Below are positions 44,125 through 56,542 of a DNA stretch of 64,000 nt, piece after piece. A program made the translations under genes and the position numbers. The stretch comes from Lathyrus oleraceus (Eukaryota > Streptophyta > Magnoliopsida > Fabales > Fabaceae): contig NC_066581.1 in NCBI RefSeq assembly GCF_024323335.1, positions 435,438,238 through 435,502,237 of the forward strand. Reading direction: 5' to 3'. Position 1 is the first letter of the stretch; each line of letters starts with the position of its first letter. The notes under the pieces are model-generated. The model was not told the DNA's origin and did no database searches. It was given only the letters and a program-made list of their open reading frames with translations.

Positions 44125-46178
44125 TGTTGTACCCCAAAATTTACCCTTCTTTTTGATCTTATTGGCTTATGTTTCATCATCATATACATTCATGCATATC
44201 ATTGGTTCTATGGTTATGGGATCGAGGCATCTCTCTTGCGACCTTCTTCAGGCTTTAGAAGGAAGAAAGATGATAATCAATGAAAATGAGGTTGATCTAT
44301 CCTTAACTTCATGACCACTTAAGCTACAAGGGTTTTCTCATACCCTAAGACATCTCAAATGGTCCATTAGTCTATTAGTTGAATGAGAAGTGCAAGAGAA
44401 TGAAAGTTGGTCACACTCTCCTATCTCTTGATCCCTGAGCTATGAGTGTTGATTATCTCAGTATGTGGCATACCCATGGACCACTTTTGAATTATCTTCA
44501 TCATATCGTCATATAAGACATCTTTGTTCAAAAGTTTCTCCATTTTCCCTAGAGGAGTCAAGGTTTTGAAGATGTGCACTCATATCTCATCTTTTTGGAC
44601 TAAAATTAGGGTTTGTGATAAAATTAGTTTATTTCTGATTTTTGTAGCAAGACTTGATTCCATGGTATTCTATGTGCCCCTAAGTATTTATGTTTGGAAA
44701 ATTGACCATCAATTGTATTCGGAAGAAGTTCAATTGCTCAAATGACCAATGTTTTGATTCAATTGAGGAAAAGTCAACTGAGTTGGTAAAAAGTCAACTT
44801 TTGATTCCTTGGGTCAATATTGTGTTCCTTAAGTCAAATATGGTCTATGTTTGAAATTAGGCGTGGCGGGCATGCCCGCCAAGTTGAAATGGGCATGAAA
44901 ACCCGCCCCGCCAACGTGGCGGGTTGGTGGGCGGAGGGCTTGCCCATGTTTTTTTATTTTGTTTTACTTTCATTTTTTAAAGAAATTAAAAGGCTATTTT
45001 TTTACATTTCAATAAGAAAACATCAAACCAACAATTAGAACGTATAAATGGCAAAAGACTAAAACCATCAAAGTATTACCCTTCAATCAAAAATAGAATC
45101 TTCAACAAGTATTTACCTAAAATACAAGTAGAATCATCAACAAGTATTAAGTTTCAAGTTTCAACCAACCAAAATAAATATTTAAGTTAAACCATCAAGC
45201 AAACATTAACTTTTAACCATCAAGCAACCAAAGTTTAAGTTCAACCAACAAAAATCATAATAAGTATTAAGTACAACATCAAAGTTTAAGTTTAACCAAC
45301 CAAAACCATAATAACATTGCCTAACAAAATAAGAGTGAAGCATTCTAAAATTAAATTCTAATCATCAATGTCAAGAATATTAGATGCACTCTTAGAACAA
45401 GTTGAACCTTCTTTTTAATGGATATTATTATTGGACCATATACCTTTTTTTCAAAATGGGTCATGGATATTTTTTAGGTAGTTTTTTTTTTCAATTTTTT
45501 TTTAACAGACTAGCGGTCCAACCCCACCCCATTATGTATTCCTCCCACGGGTATTTTTGTTTTGGCGGGGCGGGCGAAACAGGTAGGCAGGCTCAAAATC
45601 CCAACCTAGCCCGACATTTTTTAACGGGTGCGTGGGCCGGCCCAGCGGGCCCTGAGCCGTTTTGCCACCCCTAGTTGAAATTTGATCAAGAAAAGTCAAG
45701 AGATTCATCAAAAATCAAGAATTATGTAAAGTTACTTAAATTGGAAATTAGGGTTTTGGAAACTTGCTATTTTTGGCAAGTTTAGTGTTAAATGAGCAGC
45801 TACTTTCATGGCCATTGTTCTCTATGATCAAGACCCCAAACCAAGTTGACCTTAACATGAAATTTGTTATCCTTTCTCCAAGCTTTAAGGATATACCAAG
45901 ATTGAAGCATTTGGATCATCATGTCTCAAGTTATGGTCGTTGAAAGTGGGGTGTTTCAAATTCACTCAATTGTCCTAACACTTAGAAAATTTCTAAGTGT
46001 CCCAAGTCAGGATTCCCAAGCATGTTCATGGAAGTTTTAAGGGATATTAGGGACTCCATCTCAAATGGATTATAATATGAAAATTATAGTGTTAAGTCTT
46101 CTGTTTCCATTAATTCCAAGAACACTTCATTTGGATAGCCACAACTCAAGATATCACCCTTAAAAGTCATGACCTTGG
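44125..46178 (+). mobile_element. Ogre-type LTR fragment, plus strand
   Basis: Starts TGTTGTACCCCAAAATTTAC, an Ogre-type LTR start, and runs to 46178, where the minus-strand LTR begins. The rest of this LTR is not visible. Typical LTR phrases (gtcaact, tgatcaag, ttgaccttaacatga) are present. It carries a hAT-like element at 44859-45674. Confidence 0.65.
44859..45674. mobile_element. Non-autonomous hAT-like DNA transposon, about 816 bp
   Basis: Flanked by a perfect 8-bp duplication TTGAAATT (44851-44858 and 45675-45682), the hallmark size for hAT. The left end starts AGGCGTGGCGGG and the right end, reversed, CTAGGGGTGGCAAAACGG, an imperfect terminal inverted repeat of the taggggtggc type common in plants. 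The subterminal 90 bp on both sides are very GC-rich (gggc/cccgcc), while the middle is AT-rich. No transposase frame; a short minus-strand stretch near 45410 could be a remnant but is too weak to call. Confidence 0.8.
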
Positions 46179-49100
46179 TGTAGCGGAGTATTCGTTACCT
46201 TTAGATTTATTGACTAAATCAAAAGTAAATCATACAATTCGAGTCGCCATCACACTTCTATTTATCCAAAGGAAAGGTTAGAAAGCGAACAAAAACCAAG
46301 AAGTTTTATCAAATCAAAAACTAATAAAATGTCAGAGATCTGGGTAAGGGGGTTGGTTATGCAATGGGAAGGTTTTAAGCACCCAAAACATCCTTAGTAC
46401 TCTAAGGGATCCCTTTTTGCCAAGTTGTATTGTAGGTTGGTATTTGTGAAAAAAATATTTGTGCAAACATGATTGGGGAGATGAGAAAAGAATATACAAA
46501 TTATTTACAATTTTGTTGTTTGAATGGATGAACCCATTGCCTACGTACCATCACAAAGGTAGGATCAAAACCTCGTAGTTCGGGGTAAAAATTTCAAAGA
46601 TCGGTGAATTGATTTGATTAAAAGCCTTGAGGTCTTTTGTTATCAAAGGGAGAAAACTCAACCTAAACCAACAATCCATCATGTGAGGAAAGCTTCAACA
46701 TACTAGTGAGGGGTTAACCCTATAATAAGCATGAAAGACTTATAATCCAATCACTAAGGATGAGGTGAGATTTACATCAACCACTATGATAACTCAAACC
46801 CATGACTAATATTTATGAAAAGTTTTTAACAAAGGTGGTCATTGGAACCACAAAAATCACTTGAAGCGAGTTATATTTACAAGTTAGAAGTATTCACAAA
46901 ATAAAGTCAAAGTTGACTTAAGATTCAATTCAAAATAAGTATTGATGAAAAGAGTTTGAAAAAAAAAATCAAAGGCATATGGCCTAGGTTTCTAGTTTTT
47001 GAAAATAATGTCAATGTTTGCACAAAAATTAGTTTGGCTTGGGTTAGAGTGGAGAGAAGAAGATAATGGCTAGTCCTAAACATGCAAAGATGAGAGAAGA
47101 GAGTAAAACCCTTGAAGTTCCTTTCTTGAGATCATAAAGATGATTCAAGATGCTCATTTCCTTTGGACTTAACAATTAACTCAAGCAATCAAACAAATAT
47201 TCAATCAAAATCCTAGGATCTCCATTTGGCTTGTCTCTCTTGACTTGGTTTTTCATGACAATAGTCCTTCTAGCTATCTCAAGTTTGGAATCCCTATCAC
47301 ACAAGAACAAACAATCAAAAAGTTCATAATTCAATAAGAGGAATGGACAAAGGAAGTTTGGATTAGGGGTCCTTTCAAGTCATCTTCAAGATTAAGCATT
47401 CTAAAGGCATGAGGCCTAGTTGCTCTTCAACAAATTTAGCATTCTAAAGGCATGAGGCCTAGTTGCTCTTGAACTCCATTAAGCATATGTGAGGTCCTAA
47501 TTCTAAGTCCTTTCTCCTTTTTGCATTGGGTTCACACAAACAAAGACAAAACAAGCAGAAGGCAATAATATTTTTACACAATAATGTGCTCAAGTGAGCA
47601 AAAGGAAAATAGCATAAACATAAACATGAGCTCAAATGAGCAAAAGGAAAAGACAATATGAATAAATGAGCAAGAAATTAAATTGCATTAAAGTAAATTT
47701 GCAAGAATTAAATGCTTGAATTAAAAGTTAGTAATTAGTAGTTAGTGTTAGTGTGCCATAAGGCAATTTAGTGCTATGTTAAGCAATCATAAGTGGACTA
47801 ATGTAGTAGTCACACCTATCTGAGGCCGATCAATAAAACTATAGGTAAATAAACACAAGTTAGAGATCATGACTAGTAAGCCAAACTCCTACAACTTGCG
47901 ATGCCAAAAGAAAAGAAGAATGACCTTGTATGGATTTTAAGTTTTCTTACTTGACCAAGAAGCAACCTATCTTGGACACAAAGCAATTCACTTGATCTTT
48001 GATCAAGTTGAATTTGATTTGGATCAAAGAAGGTTAAGCCTCTCATATGTCAAGGCTAACCACAAATCATTAACTCATTGGTCAAAAGAAAAAGAAGAAG
48101 AAAAGAGATGAAAATGAAATGTACAAAATGAAAATTCAAATGACATAACCAAAACACAATGATCAAATGTGAATGGAATCAACATCAACCAATGGTAAAC
48201 AGAAGTGAAATGAAGATTAAAGGTCAAGAAAGGTCACACATATTTTTGGTATTTTTTGGAATTAAAATAATACATAAAATAAAATGGATAAATCATGGTC
48301 AAACTTCAAATCCAATTCAAGTCAACTTGGATAAGTCCAATTGGATCATCATAAGTCTAACATGGTCAAACTAGGTTTGACAAATTTTCTCAACATTTTT
48401 TGAAAACAGAAACTATTTTTAAACAATTAAAAATGAAGAAAAATAACACAAATGGACTAAAATCTCAAATAAATCTCAAATCAATTAAGAAATTGATGAG
48501 AATATTTTTCATAGACTTATCATCATCCATATGTATTAAGAAAATATTTTTGGCATTTTTGAATATCAAAAAGTATTTAAAATGAATTAAAAACAATTAA
48601 AAACAAAATAATTCACAAAAAATATTAAATTGAATCACAAAAATAATTAAAAATCAGATTATGAAACTAGACTTGAAAAGAATTTTTTTGCAATTGGTCC
48701 CATATTTTTGTGATTCCAAATAAAAGAGTTATGAATTTTTGAAAATAAATGGAATAAAAGAAATTAAAACAGAAATTATAAAAATAGGAAAATCCACAGC
48801 GCTTGGATGCTCATTTATTAATTGACGTGGATGATCGTAAGGCCATGAGGCGCGCGTGCATTGTGTTCATTAGTCCAACGCGTAACAAAACGAATTAAAA
48901 AAAGTGAAATAAGGCAAATGCTCAGATTAGATCATGGCAGATGGATCCAATGACCAAGGAGCTTCCACGTAGGGATGGTGGTGGAAACCACCGTCTTCTC
49001 CGGTGAACAAACAGAAACCGGCCACCAGTTGCAGGTTTTGCAACCTCAACCAAACAAAATGTGCCTCATACCAAATTAAAGCTGGGGTGATGTACATCAC

Positions 49101-51067
49101 CTATGTAATCTTGGATTATCCTCAAGATCCCCATGGAAGGAGACTTCTGAGATGGAAAATCCAGGTGTTCAATCTGCAGTGCATCAATTCATGAAATTAA
49201 AGCCACCACTGGCTTGCCTTTCACACGAGGACTTCAGAGAGCCAAACAAACACAAGCAAATCACATCATATAAGGAGATTCAGATCAAAACAGTTGAGAT
49301 GTAAACCTTTGAAGTGCAGCTTGGATGAACACGATCCACTCCAATTCTTGATTGCAGCTTGATCTTGAGGTATGGTATGAGTGCAAGGCCAAGGAATAAG
49401 TGTTGAAGATCAACTGATTTTGTTGAAATTCAAACTTGAAAAGAGAAATGAAAATTCAAAATTCCTTTAGTGTGAGGTTAGGATTCAATTTCTGCAGAGC
49501 TTTAGGCGCCTTCAGGTTGAGAAATGAATGAAGCAAGGTGTTTATTTATAGCTGAAGCTGCAAGGAGAGTGTGACAAACTCGTGTGCATGAAGCTTTGGG
49601 TCCTCCATGCATGAGCCTGTACAGGCGCATGTGAGGCCCAAAAGCTAATGGTTTTGCAAGCTGATAGCATAATGAAATGATTTGGATGTGTGGTTTGCAT
49701 TACAATTGCTTGTGTATGAAGTTTCATCATGAAATGCATAAATGGTCACAAATGTTCCTCTCTTTGAAAGTCCCATTTGGAAAATCCAAACATAGACATG
49801 TGGGTAATGGTTGGAAAGGTCTTGACATAAGGAACAAAAGCTATGTTGTACAAAAATCCATTTGGAGTTTGGAAGTTTATGAAAACTGGTCATGAAGTTT
49901 GATGTACAAAACATGCCTTTGAAAAATTTATCAAAAGTGACCAACTTCAAGCCCTTCTGTTTCAATGATTCAAGCTTCAAATGGAAAAACCTCTAACATC
50001 AAAGTTGTAGATATGTTCAATATGATCAATTTGGAATTAAATTTTGCATAATTTGGATTTTTGATGAGAATTTTATGGGCACTTGAAATTGGACCTTTTC
50101 AAGATTCAATGGCCTTGGTCCAAAATGACCTATCATGTTTTGTATTATCACATGTGTTTCTTTTAGGATTATGAAATTTTGTCCAACATAACAATTGAAT
50201 TAGACATCTTAAGTTTTCCAATGCAATTGGTATAACCTCAAAATCATAAGAAATCAGTGAGTTAGGTCCTTGGGAAGTTGACCCAAAATTAGGGTTTCAG
50301 TCAAAATGACCTATAGTGTTTTTAAATGAATGATGACCTTCCAAGTTTCAAATGAATTTTTGATGAACATGAAAGTTGTTCATATGGTTCTTAAGAACAT
50401 GTTTTATCTTGGGGTCATCTTTATTTGACAAACACATCAAAAGTTAGGTATTAGTGGATTTCAATTTAGTTAGATAACTTGACTAGTTAACTTCTCAAGT
50501 CCAAACTTCAAATCTTGATGAATGAATGATTGAGGACACTCACGTAGGCTCATATATGCATAAAATAATGAATTAAATAACTTCCCTTGATTTAATTTGA
50601 TCATAGGTTGAGGTTGCTTCATGAGCAAGGCACAATCAATGCACATATGAATTAGGGTTTCCTTGGGAAGCAAGCCTCAAGCCCTATGGTTTATCTTGAT
50701 CAAATTGGAAAATTGAGATACTTGGGAGACATATATGATGCTTGATATCTTTGTGAACCATTTTCATGCTTGGTTTCATCTTCATCTGGCCATTTCATTG
50801 AGCATAGGGGCCTTCTAGGAGCCTTGGATCACATGATTGCTTGAGCTTCCAAACAAAACAAGTTAGTACATATTTTTATGCTTTTGGTTAGTAAACAAAA
50901 AAATAAAGGCAATAATATACAATTCAAGCATGCTTGGTGGTCTCAAACACTCACACAAGTCCCAACCCAAGGGTAAAGGAGCCAAGATGCTATGATCCTT
51001 GAGGCAAATGCAATGTGCAATGATATGATGCCATGAGGGATCTTAGGGTCAAAATTAGGGTCTTACA
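46179..51067 (-). mobile_element. Ogre LTR (left of the array)
   Basis: 4889 bp. On the minus strand it runs from TGTAAGACCCTAATTTTGAC (51067) to CTCCGCTACA (46179). It lies at the 3' end of the minus-strand array. A TATA box lies at 49543-49550. No gene; the short frames here are chance. Confidence 0.85.
49543..49550 (-). promoter_or_regulatory. TATA box in the left Ogre LTR
   Basis: tatttata on the plus strand, TATAAATA on the minus strand, about 1.5 kb from the LTR start, with a similar context (aagctgaag) in the other copies. Confidence 0.5.
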
Positions 51068-52085
51068 GATGCCCCTATTTAAGGTCATTCTATCCGGAGA
51101 TATGAAGGTTAAAATCTTCGTCTCGACGAGGTAGAATGGGCTTAAATAATAATAAAGAGACGGATTTTGGTCCCTAAGAGACCTCATGATGCAAATATAT
51201 GTATGCAACAGTTAATATTTTGTGGGGATATATAGCCACAAAGAAAAGAAATTCGGGGAAACTGAGAATCCAAAGGAGTAATACACTCACTAGGGAGACA
51301 TAGACTCTGGGGAAAATAGGGTAAAAATGCGTGAGCAGGTCACGACTTGAAAACTTACTGGGAGACACGAAGGGACTCCATGAAAATAAATCAATGGAAA
51401 GACTCGAGCTGACGCAAAGATGCATGTATTGGGGAATATGCGAATACAACAAAACTATCCATAACAGATACTTCAGATAAAAATCCGGACTCAGGTGAGG
51501 ATGTCCCCAAAGGACTCAGCTGAGGAGGAAAGCAACTAGATATTACCGATTACTAGGTAATAAACTCAAAGAGACATGTGATCAAATACACCGGTATAAG
51601 GGTGAAAGAATGACAACACAGGGAGAAAGAATATCTAAGACCGGTATAAGGGTGAGAGATATCCATCATCCAAAACATCTGAGGACGACCTAAAAGGTAT
51701 ACCTCAACTCAGGAAAATCTGACTCCATAGGGGACAAACAATCATAATAGGGAGAAGAAGGAAGGAACAACAGGGATACCGGTTACTGGGCATATAATAG
51801 GTGACCAACCAGGCGTGAATTGGGGAATATTTCCAAGACACTCATCATCCGAAAGGAGGGCTGACAAAGCAAACTCGATTACAATATGGACATTCGATTC
51901 CATAAGGAAATACGAATCTTACTCAACGGGGGAAGAAAAAGTCTTCGACTGAAGAGCGCATGAGATATATTATCTATTACCATCAGAACGTAGATAACAT
52001 ACTCGCATGGAAGATTATCCACAACCAGTTACTGGGTTAGTAAATGATAGATCAATTGAAAAGAAAGGACATCGAGATACGGCTT
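51068..52085 (-). mobile_element. Ogre internal remnant between two LTRs
   Basis: 1018 bp homologous to 56543-57600. It starts next to the LTR with gatgcccctatttaagg, whose reverse contains the purine-rich aaataggggcatc, the likely polypurine tract. At the other end it meets the next LTR directly at 52085/52086 with no primer site. No coding sequence remains. Confidence 0.75.
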
Positions 52086-55000
52086 TATAGCGGGGTATTC
52101 GTTACCTTTAGATTTATTGACTAAATCAAAAGTAAATAATACAATTCGAGTCGCCACCACACTTCTATTTATCCAAAGGAAAGGTTAGAAAGCGAACAAA
52201 AACCGAGAAGTTTTATCAAATCAAAAACTAATAAAAATGTCAGAGATCGGGGTAAGGGGGTTGGTTATGCAATGGGAAGGTTTTAAGTACCCAAAACATC
52301 CTAGGTACTCCTAGGGAGCCCTTTTCACAATTGTTGTAAGGTAGGTTGGTATTTGTGAAAATTATTTGTGCAAACATGATTGGGGAGATGAGAAGAGAAT
52401 GTACAAATTATTTACAATTTTGTGTTCGAATGGATAAACCCATTGCCTACGTACATCTTAAAAAAGATTAGGATCAAAACCTCGTAGTTCGGGGTAAAAA
52501 TATCAAAACAAGTTGATGAATTGATTGGTCAAAAGCCTTAAGGTATTTTGTTATCAAAGGGAGAAAACTCAACCTAAAACCACAAATCCACCATGTGAGG
52601 AGAGCTTCAACATGCTAGTGAGGGGTTAACCCTATAATAAGCATGTAAGTCTTATAGTCACTCACTAAGGATATAGGTGAGTATTATATCAACCTCTAGG
52701 ATAACTCAAACCTAGTAGCTAATGTTTATGAAAAGCTTTGTCAAAAGTGGCCATTGAAACCACAAAACAATTGAGTGAGTTGTATTTACCAATGAAAAGT
52801 ATTTACAAAGTATGGTCAAAGTTGACTTAAGGATTCAATTCAAAATAAGTGTTATGAAAAGAAGTTTGGAAAATCAAAAGCATAATGCTTAGGTTTCTAA
52901 TGTTGAAAACAAATGTTAATGTTTGCATAAAAGTTTGGCTTGTGTTAGAGTGGAGAGAAGAAGAAGAATGGCTAAGTCCTAAACATACAAAGATGAAGGA
53001 AGAGAAGGAGTTCCCTTCTTGTGATCATAATGATGATCCAAGTAGCCTCCATCCTTTGGAATAACAAGTAATGACCAAATAACTCAAGCAATCAAGCACA
53101 CAAATCAAGCTCCTAGGAATCTTCCAATGGCTTTTGTATCTTTCACTTTGGATGCACATGACAATGGTTCTTTAATTGGGCTTAATGTTTGGGATCCCTA
53201 GCACAAGAACACACAAATCAAAAAGTTCTACAAAAACAAATAAAGAATGGACAAGTGGGAGTTTAGAATTTGGTCCTTTCAATGTTCATCTTGAAGCTTT
53301 AAGCATTCTAAAGGCATGAGGCCTAGTTGCTCTTTGACATTTATAACACTCTAAAGGCATGAGGCCTAGTTGCTCTTCAAACTCCATTAGCTTAGGTAAG
53401 GTCCTAAAGTCTAAGCCCTTTGTCCATTTGCATTTGGTTCACAACAATCAACACAAGACACAAGTACAATAGTATATACACAATTATGTGCTCAAGTGAG
53501 CAAAAGGGCAAATTGCATTATCATAAACATGAGCTCAAGTGAGCAAAGGGAAAAAGCAAATGAATTATATGTACAAGATATTAAATTGCATAAAGTAAAT
53601 TGCAAGAATTAAATGACTTGAATTAAAAGTTAATGGTCAATAGTTAGTGTTAGTGTGCCATAAGGCAATTTAGCGCTATGTTAGGCAATCATAAGTGGAC
53701 TAATATAGTAGTCACACCTATCTGAGGCCGGTCAATAAAAATATAGGCAACAAACACAAGTTAGAGACCTTGACTAGTAAGCCATGCTCCTACAACTTGC
53801 CATGCCAAAAGAAAATGAGAATGATCTTGTATTGATTTAGGTTTTTTGCTTGATCAAGAAGCAACCTATCCTTAATGCAAAGTCATTCACTTGATCTTTG
53901 ATCAAGATGAATTAGATTTGAATCAAGGAAGGTTAAACCTCTTATACATCAAGGCTAACCACCAATCTTTAACTCATTGATCAAAAAGAAAAAGATGAAG
54001 AAGAAGATGAATAAAATATTTTTGTATTTTTTGAATATTGAAAACTATTTAAAATGAATTAAAAATAACCAGAAAAGAGAAAATTCACAAAAAATATCAA
54101 ATGGCAAAATAAAAATATTAAAAATCATTTTCAGAAACTAGAATTAAAAAGGAAAATAATGCAATTGGTCCCATATTTTTTGGAATTAAAATGAAAGAGT
54201 TATGATTTTTTGAAATAAAATGGAATTAAGAAAATAAAATGGATTAAATCAGAAATAGCAAAAACACCACGCGCGTTGGATTGAATCTCATTAATTGACC
54301 TGGCATATCCAAAGGCCATCAGGCGCGCGCTCACCAAAGACACTAGTCAACTGAGTCACATCCAGCATTATTAAAAGTCATAAGAATGAAAGGCTATGAT
54401 TAGATCTAGAAAACGCATCCAATGGCTCATATTTAATCTGGCAAAGAGACGGTGGTGTACACCACCGTCTTCTCCGGCGAGCTCAAGGATTTCGGCGGAA
54501 GTTGCAGACATGGAAACTTAACCAAATGAAGCGATCCCCACATCATTGGATAGCTGGGGTGATGTACATCACCCCTGTACCATTGGTTTCTCCTCTAGAC
54601 TCTCATATGAAGAGAAATCAGAGAGAGAAAATCATGGTGTTCAATTTAAACTTGGTGTATTTGCAAAATTAAGAACACTATCCAATTGCCTCTTATGAGA
54701 GGACTTCAGCCAAGCCAATAAACACAAGAAATAAGCTATAATCAGTGAGTTTCGATTGAAAAAAAGTTTGAGCATCAACCTTGGAAATGTAGATCTGTGA
54801 AGCACGATTCCTTTCAACTCTTGATTGTAGTGTGTTCTTGAGGTGAAGATGAAGCAAGGCCAAGGAATTTTAAGTCCAATAATCAACCAATGAAGTTGAA
54901 AATTGGATCTAAAATTTTGAAATGAAAGAGAGAAGTTCCTTTAGGTGAGGTTTTGGATTCAATTCTGCAGCATCTAAGGCGCCTTCAGGTTGAATGAGAA

Positions 55001-56542
55001 TGAAGCTGAGCATGCTTATTTATAGCAAAACCTGATGCAAGCAAGGTGAATTTCGTGTGCATGAATGATGAGGGCCTCCATGCATGGGCCTGTACAGGCG
55101 CATGGAGGGCCCAAATCCAATTGCTTTGGCAAGCTAAAATGCAACTGAGCTGGTTTGGACGTGTACATGTGAATGATTTGGCTTATGCATGAAGTTTTCA
55201 AATGGTTTCTAAAATTGCACATAATTCTTCATCTCTTCGAAAATGCCTCTTCCCAAAATGAAACATGGCCTTGTGGGTAATGGTTGGAAAGGTCTTGACT
55301 TGAGGATCAATTGTTATATTTAACAAAACTTCATTTGGAATTGGGAAATTAGTGTAAATTGGTCATAAAGTTCAAGCTGCAAAACATGTGCATGTGAAAA
55401 TTTCCAAAATGGACCAACTTCAAGCCCTTTTGTTTCAATGATGCAAGCCTCAAATGACAAAACCTTCAACATAAAAGTTGTATATCTTTTCAAGGTAATA
55501 AATTTGGACTTAAATTTTGAATCATTGGGATTTTTTATGAGAAAGTTATGGGCACTTGAAGTTGGACTTTTTCACATTTCAATGCCTTTGGTCCAAAGTG
55601 ACCTATAATGTTTTGCATTATCACATGTATTTATTTTAGGATTATGAAAATTTGTTCAACATAACAAATGAAGTAGGCATCTTAAAATTTCCAATTCATT
55701 TTATCCCTCCTCAAAATCATGAAAAATGAATGAGTTAGGTCCTTGGGAAGTTGACCCAAAATTAGGGTTTCAGTCAAAATGACCTATAATGTTTTGAAAA
55801 GGATGATGACCTTCCAAGATTCAAATCAATTTTTGATGAACATGAAAGTTGTTCATATGGTTATTAAGAACATTGTTTCTCTTGGGGTCACCATCATTTG
55901 ACAAACACATCAAAAGTTAGGTCTCAGTGGATTTCAAAATAATCAGATGAATTGACTGATCAAGTTCTCAAGTCCAAACTACAAATCTTGATGAATTGAT
56001 GATTGAGGACACTCACATAGACACATATATGCATAAAATGATGAATGAAAAAACTTCCCTTGATTGTATTTAATCATGGGTTGAGGTTGCTTCATGAGCA
56101 AGGCACAGTTGATGCACAAATGAATTAGGGTTTCCTTGGGAAACAATCCTCAAGCCCTTTGGTTTGCTTTGATCAAATTGACAAATTGAGATACTTGGGA
56201 GGCATATATGATGATTGAGAGCTTTGTGAACCATTGTCATGCTTGCTTTCCACTTCATCTGGCCATATCAATGAGCATATGGGCCTTCTAGGAGCCTTAG
56301 ATCTTATGATTGCTCAAGCTACAAAACAAAAGATGTTAGTGACATATTTTTGTTCTTTTGGTTAGTAAACAAAATAAGAAAAGCAATAATATACAATTCA
56401 AGCATGCTTGGTGGTCTCAAACCAACTCACACAAGTCCTAACCCTAGGGTAAGGAGCCAAGATGCTATGATCCTTGAGGCAAATGCAGTGTGCCATGATA
56501 TGATGCCATGAGGGATCTTAGGGTCAAAATTAGGGTCTTACA
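52086..56542 (-). mobile_element. Ogre LTR (right of the array)
   Basis: 4457 bp, from TGTAAGACCCTAATTTTGAC (56542) to CCCCGCTATA (52086; CTACA in the other copies). It is colinear with the LTR at 46179-51067 but lacks about 450 bp around 48120-48570 of that copy, and has many substitutions, so the two are old. TATA box at 55017-55024. Confidence 0.85.
55017..55024 (-). promoter_or_regulatory. TATA box in the right Ogre LTR
   Basis: TATAAATA on the minus strand at the position matching 49543 and 39381 in the other LTRs. Confidence 0.5.

Noticed and set aside
44820..45038. 72-codon frame at the start of the hAT-like element
   Set aside because: It crosses the element boundary and the GC-rich terminal repeat and has no transposase motif.
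45360..45415. Possible C-terminus of a hAT transposase on the minus strand
   Set aside because: Only about 17 codons (ending ILDIDD and a stop) can be read, too few to support homology.
48159..48585. Plus-strand frames of 61-71 codons
   Set aside because: They lie antisense within an Ogre LTR, in the part missing from the sister LTR, with no domain.
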